From Clostridiales bacterium (lineage in GTDB: Bacteria > Bacillota > Clostridia > Christensenellales > Borkfalkiaceae), in the NCBI GenBank assembly GCA_003538975.1, contig DPQQ01000014.1, forward strand, positions 94,218 through 158,217: a DNA stretch of 64,000 bases. The letters are read 5' to 3'. Below are positions 39,677 to 48,058 of the stretch, piece by piece. Position numbers and translations under genes: made by a program. Within the stretch, counting starts at the first letter, position 1; every line of letters starts with the position of its first letter. The notes below the pieces were generated by a model, which saw only the letters and a program-made list of their open reading frames with translations, was not told the origin of the DNA and made no database searches.

Positions 39677-39945
39677 AATAAGTATATGCCGTTTTCGCCG
39701 TTTTTTGCGAACCGTTTGGCAAAACACGATAATCGGCGGCAGAAATGTCTTGTTTTTACGCCGGATAACAAGAAAGTCGCTATGATAGATGACAAAACCA
39801 TATAAAAAGATACGTCTCCTTCAGGCCGCTATTTATGCTGTAATATTTATATTGTTTATTATACTATAATATATATTTATATAAATATAGGGTTGAAATC
39901 GTCTCAGACTTAACGGAGAAAAGTTATTAAAACATATTACAGGCT

Positions 39946-39970
39946 GAATTCCGCTTGTCTTGCGGAATTC
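39946..39970. repeat. Perfect 9-bp inverted repeat next to a G-rich run
   Basis: GAATTCCGC-TTGTCTT-GCGGAATTC; no U tract, so not a standard terminator. Confidence 0.55.
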
Positions 39971-40010
39971 TGGGTGGCGGGGGGAGAATACAATAAAATA
40001 AAAACAGCAA

Positions 40011-40046
40011 AAAAAGAGAGACCGTTAAGGTCTCTCGATTTTTTAT
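40011..40046. terminator. Bidirectional terminator downstream of the lipoprotein gene
   Basis: GAGAGACC-GTTA-AGGTCTCTC with A and T runs on either side; located 16 bp past the stop of the minus-strand gene. Confidence 0.88.
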
Positions 40047-40061
40047 ATTGAAGAGTTTTTA

Positions 40062-43000
40062 TTATTCTTCTGTTTTATTTTCGGTCGAAGTTTCGGTTGT
40101 CGTTTCCGTAGCGGTTTCCGCATTTTCGGAAGTTTCTTTAGCTTCTTCGGCTTCTTCCTGCTGTTCGCCGTCGACGGGTTCAGCGGAAGCGTCTTTGAAT
40201 ATGTCGTCTCCGAAATCTTCTACGACTTCGTTCATAACTTCGGTTTCGTCCTGTTCGGAAGAATCGGTAGCTTCTTCGGCTTCTTCGTCAGTGAGCGTTT
40301 CTTCGGTGGATTCGCCGTCGTTTACGTCGTTTTCTTCTGAGGAAGCGTTGTTCTTGAGTTCGTTATAAGTCTTGTTTCTGCTCGAAACGTTGTAGTAAGA
40401 TTTAACCTTTGTTCCTTTCTTATGCTTTCTTACGATCATTCTGATAAGGATGAAGAGAATAAGAGCGATAAGGATAACGGCTAAAGCGATAGTCGAGAAC
40501 TGGAGCCAGAATGTACCGGAGTCGAACTTAGCCGCACAGCCGGACTTCGTCGTGTCGTCTGCGTCGTCGTCGGTTGAAGGATCGGTGTAAACGGGATCGA
40601 TGGAGTTGTAAACCGCGTAAACGAAAGTCGTTTCGCCGTTTGCGTTCGTGTTGTCAACCCAGATGTATTTTTCGGTATAGCTGATCTTCTTGTCCGAATC
40701 CGCGGTTTTGTTGAATTTTATTTCCGCGTCGGTAAGCGTTCTCGTATATTTTACGCCAGCTTCGACGTTTGCTTTTGTAAGAAGGTTATTGCCGTTGATA
40801 ACGGTTTCGTACGCTTCGTTAAGAGCGCCCGAACCGGAAGTTCTGTATCCGTCTACGGTAGTGGTTTCGGTAAACGTGCCGGTTTCGATATCGTTGAAGA
40901 ATACATAACCCTGCGATTTGCTTTCGCCGTCTCTCGATCCGTTCCAGAGTTCGAGACGGTATTTCATTTCGGTTGCGCCGGTAGCTATTTCGAACGTTAC
41001 GGTAACCCATCCGTCTTCGCCGTATTCGGTAACGGTGTCGGCGGTGATTTTTGCCATAAGAGTTTTGGTCGTTTCGCCCGATTTAAGGGTTAAGGCGTTA
41101 AGCTTCGAAGAACCTTCGCTCATATCGGTAAGATATACGTAAGCCGCCGCGTTGCCGGTAACTCTTACCTTCAAAGTGATCTTAGTGGCGGAGCTTGCCG
41201 AAACGGTAACCGATTCTTTAGCGATAAAGCCGTAAGAATCCGTGTTTTCGTTATAAATCATAAGGGGCTGAACTTTGTATTCGCCGTCGGAATTTTTAGC
41301 CGCGTCGCCGAGAGCTGCCTGTACGTTGCCGTATTTATCGCCGTATCCGGCAAGATACTTGGTGTTGATAACGCCCGCGTTATTGCTGGTGTTTACTTCG
41401 GAAACGAGTGTTTCGTTGTTTTCGGGACGTTTTACGAATTTGTGGTTGTAAGTAACGCCGTAATAGGAAAGAGGATTAACGGCTTCGGTTTCGATGTTGC
41501 TTTCGTTTACGAGCGAAACCTTAACGTTGTAATCTTCTGTATCGTCGGACTTCGAAGGATCGGAGTTGTATTCGGCATGGAGCGAATACGACGCATTGGT
41601 CGAAGAATAATTGGAAACGAGCGCGGCGAAGAAATCGTAATCTTCGTTCTTTACGTCGTCCGTGGTCATCGTGCCGCTCGTCATTGTCATGCCGGAAATA
41701 GTAACCGTTCCGGTGGAGTAGTACGAAGCCGCCGAATATTTTTCGGGAGTGGTGGTGCCGACCGTGAAGCCGAGATAGAATTCTCTGTCTTCTTCGGTGC
41801 TGTTTTTAACGGTAATAGCATATTCTGTCGCGTCTTCGGAGACGGTGGTGTTCGTGAAGACCGACTTCTTTTCGACAACGTCGCCCTTTACGTCGTAAAC
41901 GTAAACGCCGATGCCGTTAGTATCGTATTTAGAAAGGTTATTGGTAAGTTTGAATCTTACGGTAGTGAATTTACCCGCGGGTACAGAGAAGTTTCCGCTT
42001 GCGTTTTTAACGTCGAGTTTATAAGCGGATTTGTTTACGGTCAGGGTAATATCGTTCTGTGTAACGGTCTTGCTCGAAGTTCCGCCGAAACGATTGCCTG
42101 TCGATTCGCCGCCGATATAGCCGCTCGTAACGTTCGCCGCATTGAAGTCAACGGCAGCAAAAGTATTTACGGAGCCGTCGATATTGCCGTAAGCGAGCGA
42201 ATAGTAAGCTTTGTTTTCGGAATTCGCTTCCGCTCTGTAATCGTAGGTGAGACCGGAGAAAGAGCTGTTTACTTTGGAGTATTTGGTTGCCGAAGTCCAG
42301 TCGATGCCCGTTATCTCGGAAGGAATGTCTTCATCGCCGGCTTTATAAACGGTAACGTCCACGTCGTCGAAATAACAGGTGCCGTAAGCGTAATCTACCG
42401 CAGAGCTTGCAGCCTTGGGGTTGCCGAAGCCGAGTCCTAACGAAAGGGTAAGGGTTGAATTGGAGTATTCGTTGCCCTGTACGTATATGGTATATTGCTT
42501 CCATTCGCCGTTAGTGTTGATGCCCTTTACCGCATATTTAGCCTGAGTAACGCCGTTTACGGTCGTGGCGAGTCTGATGTTCGCGTAACCTGCGGATTTA
42601 CCGGTGTAGTCGGAAAGGTTTTTATCGGTGTTTACCCATACGGTGAACTTAGCTACGGAACCCTTTTCGAGCGTGACGGATTTCGAAGAAGAAAGAGCCA
42701 TCGCTACGCCGATGTCGGATACCGCGGTCGAAGAAGAGTAGTTGTTGAGCATGTAAACATACTGATCTTTCGCGCCTTCGTGAGTGCCGGGATTACGATT
42801 TTTAAGGTTTTCGGTAAATTTTGCGATTACCTGCTCTTTAACTTCCTTTGCGACTTCGTCCGAAGACCAGTCGGAATGAGCGTTTTTAACTTCTGTTTCG
42901 ATATCGGTCTTTTTGAAGTTATATTCGCTTTCCGCGCGCGAAATAAAGGTAGAGTTATTGTAAAGGCTGTTGAAAGCAACGCTTAAAGAGTCGGTGAAAG

Positions 43001-43328
43001 CCTTTCCGTCGTTTGCCGCGGTGGGTATTACGCCCGAAGTAGCGTTCGAACTGGACGAACCGCTGTCCGAAGAAACCGACCAACCGCTTATCGAAGATTT
43101 CGGGAATGAAGTCGATTTAGTGGATAACGCACCGACGTTGAAATTCTTATTGGTGATAAGATCGTCAGACGACGTATAATCGGTATGCGAAACCGAAGGC
43201 TTGTACTCGCTGTCTTCGGTCGTCTTTTTATCGCAAGCGGTAAAAAGCGCGCACGAGAAAGCAAGGATGCACGTTGCAAGTAAAACTATAAGATATTTTA
43301 CTTTTGACTTGATGAATGATTCTTTCAT
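40062..43328 (-). CDS. Large surface lipoprotein with C-terminal membrane anchor and acidic cytoplasmic tail
   Basis: The 1088-residue product starts at ATG 43328, after AAGGTGG. An N-terminal signal (LIVLLATCILAFSCALFTAC) ends in a lipobox Cys near residue 32, then a Ser/Thr-rich linker and several beta-rich segments that resemble carbohydrate-binding jelly rolls (for example near 160-350 and 700-860), ending in a hydrophobic span (about 925-950, FSTIALAVILIALILFIL). This is followed by the basic stop-transfer RMIVRKHKKGTKVK and a tail of roughly 120 residues dominated by Glu, Asp, Ser and Thr. Being lipidated at one end and membrane-spanning at the other is unusual. I recognise no named family; ligand binding on the surface is an inference. 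Confidence 0.85.
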   Translation of the reverse strand: MKESFIKSKVKYLIVLLATCILAFSCALFTACDKKTTEDSEYKPSVSHTDYTSSDDLITNKNFNVGALSTKSTSFPKSSISGWSVSSDSGSSSSNATSGVIPTAANDGKAFTDSLSVAFNSLYNNSTFISRAESEYNFKKTDIETEVKNAHSDWSSDEVAKEVKEQVIAKFTENLKNRNPGTHEGAKDQYVYMLNNYSSSTAVSDIGVAMALSSSKSVTLEKGSVAKFTVWVNTDKNLSDYTGKSAGYANIRLATTVNGVTQAKYAVKGINTNGEWKQYTIYVQGNEYSNSTLTLSLGLGFGNPKAASSAVDYAYGTCYFDDVDVTVYKAGDEDIPSEITGIDWTSATKYSKVNSSFSGLTYDYRAEANSENKAYYSLAYGNIDGSVNTFAAVDFNAANVTSGYIGGESTGNRFGGTSSKTVTQNDITLTVNKSAYKLDVKNASGNFSVPAGKFTTVRFKLTNNLSKYDTNGIGVYVYDVKGDVVEKKSVFTNTTVSEDATEYAITVKNSTEEDREFYLGFTVGTTTPEKYSAASYYSTGTVTISGMTMTSGTMTTDDVKNEDYDFFAALVSNYSSTNASYSLHAEYNSDPSKSDDTEDYNVKVSLVNESNIETEAVNPLSYYGVTYNHKFVKRPENNETLVSEVNTSNNAGVINTKYLAGYGDKYGNVQAALGDAAKNSDGEYKVQPLMIYNENTDSYGFIAKESVTVSASSATKITLKVRVTGNAAAYVYLTDMSEGSSKLNALTLKSGETTKTLMAKITADTVTEYGEDGWVTVTFEIATGATEMKYRLELWNGSRDGESKSQGYVFFNDIETGTFTETTTVDGYRTSGSGALNEAYETVINGNNLLTKANVEAGVKYTRTLTDAEIKFNKTADSDKKISYTEKYIWVDNTNANGETTFVYAVYNSIDPVYTDPSTDDDADDTTKSGCAAKFDSGTFWLQFSTIALAVILIALILFILIRMIVRKHKKGTKVKSYYNVSSRNKTYNELKNNASSEENDVNDGESTEETLTDEEAEEATDSSEQDETEVMNEVVEDFGDDIFKDASAEPVDGEQQEEAEEAKETSENAETATETTTETSTENKTEE

Positions 43329-43359
43329 ATGCCACCTTATAAAAAATTGTAAAGTCAAA

Positions 43360-43375
43360 CGGGGCGAAAACCCCG
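43360..43375 (-). promoter_or_regulatory. Leader hairpin before the lipoprotein gene
   Basis: CGGGG-TTTTCG-CCCCG (minus strand) lies between the predicted transcript start near 43390 and the ribosome binding site. Role unknown. Confidence 0.45.
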
Positions 43376-43396
43376 CTTTTATTTTTATGCTTACTT

Positions 43397-43425
43397 ATTA
43401 TATAATAAATATAATTAAAAATCAA
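43397..43425 (-). promoter_or_regulatory. Promoter of the lipoprotein gene
   Basis: On the minus strand TTGATT (43425-43420) and TATAAT (43402-43397), 17-bp spacer; leader about 62 bases. Confidence 0.82.
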
Positions 43426-43546
43426 TATAAAAACAAAAAAAAAACTTATTTTTTGCCGTTTATGCATTACGGAAAACAAAAAATCTCGAAAACGGCGGTT
43501 TTTTTGCGATTTTTACTATAAAATTCCGGATTTTGCTTAAAATATT

Positions 43547-44035
43547 ATGGTGAAAAGCAACGTAAAAACCATTAAGAACCGAAGAATTACGGAAAAGAAT
43601 ACCGCAGCAAAAGAAAACGCAAACGATTCCGCTTTGTTTTTAAGCGGGGTGAAAGCCGCCGATTCGGACGAAAAAAAGAAAAAGTCGCTCGTTATAAAAG
43701 CCTGCCTTATAGGCGCTTTCACGGGGACTCTCAACGGGCTTCTGGGCGGCGGCGGAGGAACGATAGTGGTTCCATTTTTGTTAAACGAATTCAGACTCGA
43801 AGTTAAAGAAGCCCACGCCACGGCTATCTTTATAATGCTTCCGATAAGCGTCGTAAGCGCGATTTTTTATTCCGTATTCGGAGCGAATTGGAACGTTTCG
43901 GGCGTAACGGTATCGCTCGGCGTGACTGCGGGCGGACTTATCGGGGCGTTTCTGATCGGTAAAATCAACCCCAAACTTTTAGCCGTCATATTTTCTCTGA
44001 TACTGCTTGTAACGGGCGTCAGAAATTTATTTTGA
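43547..44035 (+). CDS. TauE/SafE-family membrane protein, half-size subunit A
   Basis: TauE/SafE (TSUP) transporters normally have 8 or so spans in about 250 residues made of two homologous halves. This 162-residue protein contains one half only: a polar basic N-terminus (residues 1-45), then IGAFTGTLNGLLGGGGGTIVVPFLL near 52-76 with the family's Gly-rich motif, and three more spans ending LILLVTGVRNLF. The next gene, 22 bp downstream, encodes the other half. Together they probably form a heterodimer. The cargo, perhaps a sulfur oxyanion, cannot be read. No clear ribosome binding site precedes ATG 43547. Confidence 0.85.
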   Translation: MVKSNVKTIKNRRITEKNTAAKENANDSALFLSGVKAADSDEKKKKSLVIKACLIGAFTGTLNGLLGGGGGTIVVPFLLNEFRLEVKEAHATAIFIMLPISVVSAIFYSVFGANWNVSGVTVSLGVTAGGLIGAFLIGKINPKLLAVIFSLILLVTGVRNLF

Positions 44036-44057
44036 ACAGGGAAAAAGGTAAAATCAT

Positions 44058-44456
44058 ATGAAAAACATAGGACTTTTTATAGCCGGAGCCGCCGCGGGGA
44101 TAGTCGGCGGAATGGGGTTAGGGGGCGGAAGCCTTCTCATCCCGATACTTACGGGCATATTCGGGATAGGGCAAAAAAGCGCGCAGTGGATAAATCTTAT
44201 AGCGTTTTTTCCGATGTCGATTTTCGCTTTGGCGGTACATTTTCGGAAACACCGTGTACGGCTTTCGTATACCGCATACATCATGATTCCCGCATGTATT
44301 TTTACGGCGTTCGGTGCGCTTTCGGTTAAAATTTTAAGCGGCAAAGTCTTAAAACGTCTGTTCGGACTCTTTTTAATAGCGTCGTCGGCGTATAACTTAA
44401 AAGGCGCGCTTAAAAGCGGCAAGTCCGTAAAAGACGGAAATTTTATAAAAGATTGA
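44058..44456 (+). CDS. TauE/SafE-family membrane protein, half-size subunit B
   Basis: This 132-residue protein is the second TSUP half: IGLFIAGAAAGIVGGMGLGGGSLLIPIL near residues 4-31 has the same Gly-rich first helix as subunit A, followed by three spans (about 40-60, 75-95, 100-118) and a polar tail. It has GGGAAAAAGG-type ribosome site spacing (AGGGAAAAAGG before ATG). It is 22 bp from its partner and in the same direction. Whether the pair arose by fission of a full-length gene or represents an ancestral split form cannot be told here. Confidence 0.85.
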   Translation: MKNIGLFIAGAAAGIVGGMGLGGGSLLIPILTGIFGIGQKSAQWINLIAFFPMSIFALAVHFRKHRVRLSYTAYIMIPACIFTAFGALSVKILSGKVLKRLFGLFLIASSAYNLKGALKSGKSVKDGNFIKD

Positions 44457-44626
44457 TAAAACTCCGGGGCGTAGAACAAGGTTTTTGTGCAACTTTTCAG
44501 CCGTTTTGCGGCTTAAAAAACGTCCGAATTTGATTAAAAACAGCTTAATTTTGCCAAAAAATCGCCGAAAAAGTCGATTATTAAAAATAATTAAAAATAA
44601 AATCGCAAAAAAATGCACAAAAAAAT

Positions 44627-44655
44627 AAAAACGGTCTATACAAGCCGTTTTTTTT
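44627..44655 (+). terminator. Terminator before ppx
   Basis: AAAACGG pairs with CCGTTTT around TCTATACAAG, followed by Ts; it can end transcription of the TSUP pair. Confidence 0.75.
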
Positions 44656-44724
44656 GTGATATACTTTAGTCGCATAATGGATATTTGATAAAATAAGGTT
44701 AATACACATAAAGGACGGTTGACA

Positions 44725-46233
44725 ATGGAAAAGATCGCAATAATCGATTTGGGATCAAACACCGCGAGAATGATTCTCGTGGATATTTTAAGCGAAGGTC
44801 ATTTCGTTATAACTGACCAGCTTAAAGAAACGCCGAGAATAGGCGAAGGTATGGAAAAGGACGGATTTTTGAAACCGTCGAGAATAAGCGCGACCATAGA
44901 TACGCTTAAAATGTTCAGGAAACTTTGCGACGCATATAACGTCGAAAAGATAATCGCGGTAGCTACCGCTGCCGTTCGCCGCGCGAAAAATCAGAGAAGC
45001 TTTTTAGACGAGGTTTTTGCTTCGACAGGCATAAAACTCAGAGTTTTATCGGCTGAAGAAGAAGCTCTTTTAGTTTACAAGGGCGTTATAAATACCATGG
45101 ACGTGCCTAAGGGAATTATATTCGAAATAGGCGGCGGTTCCACAAAAATAGTTTATTATAACAGAAGAAACCTGCTTAATTACGCGACTCTTCCTTTCGG
45201 CTCGATAATGCTTACCGAAATGTTCGCGGGACTTTCGCCCGAAGAACAGTCCGAAAAGATCGAAGAATACGTTACCGAACAGCTCACGGGCATCGAGTGG
45301 CTTAAAGACATCGATCCCGAAACTCAGCTTATCGGCGTTGGCGGATCGGTAAGAAATCTTTGCCGCATCACGAAGATTATGAAAAAGTACCCCTTAAGAC
45401 TTATTCATAATTACGTCGTAACAAGCGAAGATTTCGAACACACTTACGGACTTTTAAGAACTCTCGATATCGACAGAAAGAAGAGAATAAAGGGTATTTC
45501 GTCGGGAAGAGCGGACATACTTCCGAGTGCTTTTGCGGCGATAGCTGCTTTCAAAAAATATACCGAAAGAGACAATATCATCGTTTCGTCGAGCGGTCTG
45601 AGAACGGGACTTATTTTCAACTATTCCGTGCCGACTACAGTGGACAAGCCGATTTCGGACGTACTTACTTTCAGTCTCGCTTCGCTTGCTGAACTGTATC
45701 ATTGCGAAAAGCAGCATACCGACAACGTGGTGAATCTTTCGATACAGCTTTTCAAACAGCTCAGAGTTCTGCATAAATTTCCCAGACAGTATTTGAGAAT
45801 ATTAAAGGTTGCGGCTTATCTTCACGAATCGGGCAAAGCCGTTCAGTATTACAACTACCCGAAGCACAGCGGTTACATTATCCGCAACGCCGCCATCAAC
45901 GGTTTGAGCCACAGGGATATAGTTCTTGCGTCTTTCGTCACGGCGAACACGACGATGGAAGACATCAACGCCGCAGACTGGGCGAGATATTCGTGTTTCT
46001 TAACAGAAGAAGACGTCGAAGTCGTTAAAAAAATGGGTACCATTCTCAGAATAGCCGAAGCTCTCGACCGTTCGAGAACGGGCGTGGTAACGGGCATCAA
46101 CTGCGATATACTCGGCGACTCGGTAATCATGAAGACCGAACTTGCGGGAGAAGCGGAACTCGAACTCGCTTCCGCGGTCGAACTTGCGCCTGACTTCAGA
46201 AGAGTATTCAAAAAGAATCTCGAAATATTATAA
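44725..46233 (+). CDS. ppx: Ppx/GppA exopolyphosphatase-like protein
   Basis: Ppx/GppA proteins hydrolyse polyphosphate and/or pppGpp and belong to the ASKHA fold. The 502-residue protein has the N-terminal phosphate loop IIDLGSNTARMIL near residues 5-17, the second loop IFEIGGGSTKIVYYN near 132-146, and GVGGSVRNL near 208-216. A C-terminal HD-like helical domain follows from about 310 (YLHESGKAV near 370). The ATG at 44725 has AAGGACGG upstream; an in-frame TTG six bases earlier is less likely. As Rel lies elsewhere in the window, a link to (p)ppGpp turnover is possible but not shown. Confidence 0.9.
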   Translation: MEKIAIIDLGSNTARMILVDILSEGHFVITDQLKETPRIGEGMEKDGFLKPSRISATIDTLKMFRKLCDAYNVEKIIAVATAAVRRAKNQRSFLDEVFASTGIKLRVLSAEEEALLVYKGVINTMDVPKGIIFEIGGGSTKIVYYNRRNLLNYATLPFGSIMLTEMFAGLSPEEQSEKIEEYVTEQLTGIEWLKDIDPETQLIGVGGSVRNLCRITKIMKKYPLRLIHNYVVTSEDFEHTYGLLRTLDIDRKKRIKGISSGRADILPSAFAAIAAFKKYTERDNIIVSSSGLRTGLIFNYSVPTTVDKPISDVLTFSLASLAELYHCEKQHTDNVVNLSIQLFKQLRVLHKFPRQYLRILKVAAYLHESGKAVQYYNYPKHSGYIIRNAAINGLSHRDIVLASFVTANTTMEDINAADWARYSCFLTEEDVEVVKKMGTILRIAEALDRSRTGVVTGINCDILGDSVIMKTELAGEAELELASAVELAPDFRRVFKKNLEIL

Positions 46234-46251
46234 AAATTAAAAACAAAAGAT

Positions 46252-46276
46252 AAACGCCGTCGTAAACGGCGTTTTT
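46252..46276 (+). terminator. Terminator after ppx
   Basis: AAACGCCG pairs with CGGCGTTT, followed by Ts. Confidence 0.8.
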
Positions 46277-46360
46277 CAAAATTTTATAAAACTTCCGGCA
46301 AACGACGTTTATATCCGGATTGCCGGGCTTTATAAAATTTATTTTCTGAAACGCAAACGT

Positions 46361-46936
46361 ATGGAAAACGATAAATTTTTTTATCTTGCGAGCGGCTCTC
46401 CGAGAAGAAGAGAACTTCTCTCGTCCGCAGGACAGAACTTTAAAGTATATAAGTCTTCTTTCGAAGAAGTCGCGGATAAAACGCTTACTCCCGAAGAAAC
46501 TGTTAAATATTTCGCCTATAAAAAGGCTGAAGACGTGTTCTTAAAAACAAATAAGCCATGTCTCGGTGCGGATACGGTTGTTGTTTTTAACGGTAAAATC
46601 ATAGGCAAGCCGCAATCGGACGAAGAAGCGGTTAAAATACTGAGATCGCTTTCAGGCAACGTTCACGAAGTTATAACCGGAGTGGCTGTGGTTACAAAAG
46701 ACAAAGCGATTACCGACGTCGTTTCGACGAAAGTTTATTTCAACGATCTGACGGACGAATTTATAAACAGCTACGTTTTATCCGGCAAAGCTTCCGACAA
46801 GGCCGGGGCGTACGGGATTCAGGACGGCGGATTTGCAAAAAGTATAGAAGGAAGTCTTACGAACGTCGTGGGACTGCCCATGGAACGTACGGAAGAATTA
46901 TTAAAAGAGGTTGATTTATGGCAGCAGACAAAATAG
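46361..46936 (+). CDS. maf: Maf-family nucleotide pyrophosphatase
   Basis: Maf proteins are house-cleaning nucleotide pyrophosphatases (dTTP/UTP type) implicated in septum control in Bacillus. The 191-residue protein has the N-terminal ASGSPRRRELLSSAG signature near residues 10-24, LGADTVVVFNGKIIGKP near 68-84 with the catalytic Asp, and the segment GAYGIQDGG near 148. Length is normal. The 3' end overlaps the mreB-like gene by 19 bp, so the two are translationally coupled. This places it at the head of the maf-mreB-minD block known from Bacillus. Confidence 0.95.
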   Translation: MENDKFFYLASGSPRRRELLSSAGQNFKVYKSSFEEVADKTLTPEETVKYFAYKKAEDVFLKTNKPCLGADTVVVFNGKIIGKPQSDEEAVKILRSLSGNVHEVITGVAVVTKDKAITDVVSTKVYFNDLTDEFINSYVLSGKASDKAGAYGIQDGGFAKSIEGSLTNVVGLPMERTEELLKEVDLWQQTK

Positions 46937-47925
46937 CGATAGATTTCGGCAGCGCGCAGACAAAAATATATAAACTCGGCTACGGCATGGTTTTGTCGGA
47001 GCCTACTCTCGCAGCCGTCACCGCAGGCGAAAAGTCTTCGGTAAGAGCGGTCGGTAAAGAAGCTAAAAAGCTCGTCGGAAAAACTGCCGAAAAAACTAAG
47101 ATAGTAAGTCCCGTTTCGGGCGGCGAAATCGTTTCGGACAAAGTAGCCGTTTCAATTCTGGACGAATTTTTGAAAAAGATAGAATACAAAAGCGGTTTCG
47201 GTGGCGGAAAGGCTCTCGTTTCGGTTCCGTGCGGAGCGGACGGCAACTTTCTGAAGCGTTACGAAGCCGTTCTCGCCGACGCGGGCATAGCTACGGCGGA
47301 TTTCGTATACGCTCCGATACTCGCGGCGATAGGTCAGGACCTTACTCTTACCGAATTTTCGCCCTATTTTATAATAGATATGGGAGCGGGCGCGACAGAT
47401 ATAGCAGCCGTCTCGATGGAAGGCGTTATCGCGGGCGTTTCGGTAAGCGCGGGGCTCAATAAAGTTGACTCCGCTCTTATAGACTTCATTGCGGAAGAAT
47501 ACGGTTTGCAGATAGGTATTTTAACGGCGGAAAAACTTAAAATTCAGATAGGCAGTCTTATGGAAAACGATACGCTTTCAGCCGTTATCAACGGAAGAGA
47601 CCTGACTACCGGCAAACCCCGTTCGATATCGTTAAGCTCCAAAAACATCAGAAAAGTTCTGTGCGATTTTTACGATACGGTAGCGGACATCGCTCTTAAA
47701 GTTTTGGCGAAGCTCCCGCCCGAAGTATCGGCGGAAATCCGCCATGCGGGAATTTATCTTTCCGGCGGCGGAGCTAAAATTTACGGTCTCGAAGAATATT
47801 ATCTCAAAAAGTTCGGCATGCCCGTGAACGTTGCTGCTAACCCCGATATGTGCGTCGCCTTCGGCGGCGGCATAGCGCTCGGTAATCCCGACATGCTCAA
47901 AAAGATCAAGATAAAGAACGATTAA
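46918..47925 (+). CDS. mreB: MreB-family actin-like protein
   Basis: MreB forms membrane-attached filaments that guide lateral wall synthesis. The 335-residue protein has the phosphate-1 loop AIDFGSAQTKIY near residues 7-18, the sequence YGMVLSEPTLAAV near 22-34 seen in MreB, phosphate-2 FIIDMGAGATDIAAVS near 151-166, and the adenosine motif GIYLSGGGAKIYGLEEY near 280-296. It lacks mreC and mreD neighbours; minD and a minE-like gene follow instead. Identity over the phosphate and adenosine motifs is clear, but sequence is diverged, so it could be an MreB paralogue. Confidence 0.88.
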   Translation: MAADKIAIDFGSAQTKIYKLGYGMVLSEPTLAAVTAGEKSSVRAVGKEAKKLVGKTAEKTKIVSPVSGGEIVSDKVAVSILDEFLKKIEYKSGFGGGKALVSVPCGADGNFLKRYEAVLADAGIATADFVYAPILAAIGQDLTLTEFSPYFIIDMGAGATDIAAVSMEGVIAGVSVSAGLNKVDSALIDFIAEEYGLQIGILTAEKLKIQIGSLMENDTLSAVINGRDLTTGKPRSISLSSKNIRKVLCDFYDTVADIALKVLAKLPPEVSAEIRHAGIYLSGGGAKIYGLEEYYLKKFGMPVNVAANPDMCVAFGGGIALGNPDMLKKIKIKND

Positions 47926-47959
47926 ATTTTTACAAAACAAAACGTAAAACAGACAAGAT

Positions 47960-48001
47960 AAAGGCGTAAACGACCGTTTTCGGTAAAATGCGCCTTTTTA
48001 T
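47960..48001 (+). terminator. Terminator between the mreB-like gene and minD
   Basis: AAAGGCG pairs with CGCCTTT around an internal ACCGTTTTCGGT hairpin, followed by Ts. Confidence 0.82.
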
Positions 48002-48058
48002 TTGCGCTAAAATAAACGTAAACGAAATTTTAATGCTGTATTTGTAAAAGGGGCGGTT

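Larger units (their letters stand above)
39677..40061. other. 385-bp intergenic region with hairpin and G-run
   Basis: Between murG and the large lipoprotein gene (both minus strand) lie 385 bp with no supportable gene. The notable part is a perfect 9-bp hairpin GAATTCCGC (39946-39954) / GCGGAATTC (39962-39970), immediately followed by GGGTGGCGGGGGG, an extreme G-run for this AT-rich setting. Very AT-rich sequence (39840-39890) precedes it on the plus side. The lipoprotein gene's terminator is at 40011. Confidence 0.55.

Noticed and set aside
41442..42440. 332-codon open frame on the plus strand
   Set aside because: It lies entirely opposite the lipoprotein gene, has no ribosome binding site, and reads as an Arg/Val/Gly-rich artefact typical of the antisense frame of this codon usage.
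43538..43550. Leaderless promoter for the first TSUP gene
   Set aside because: A TAAAAT lies just upstream, but no acceptable -35 box exists at 16-18 bp.
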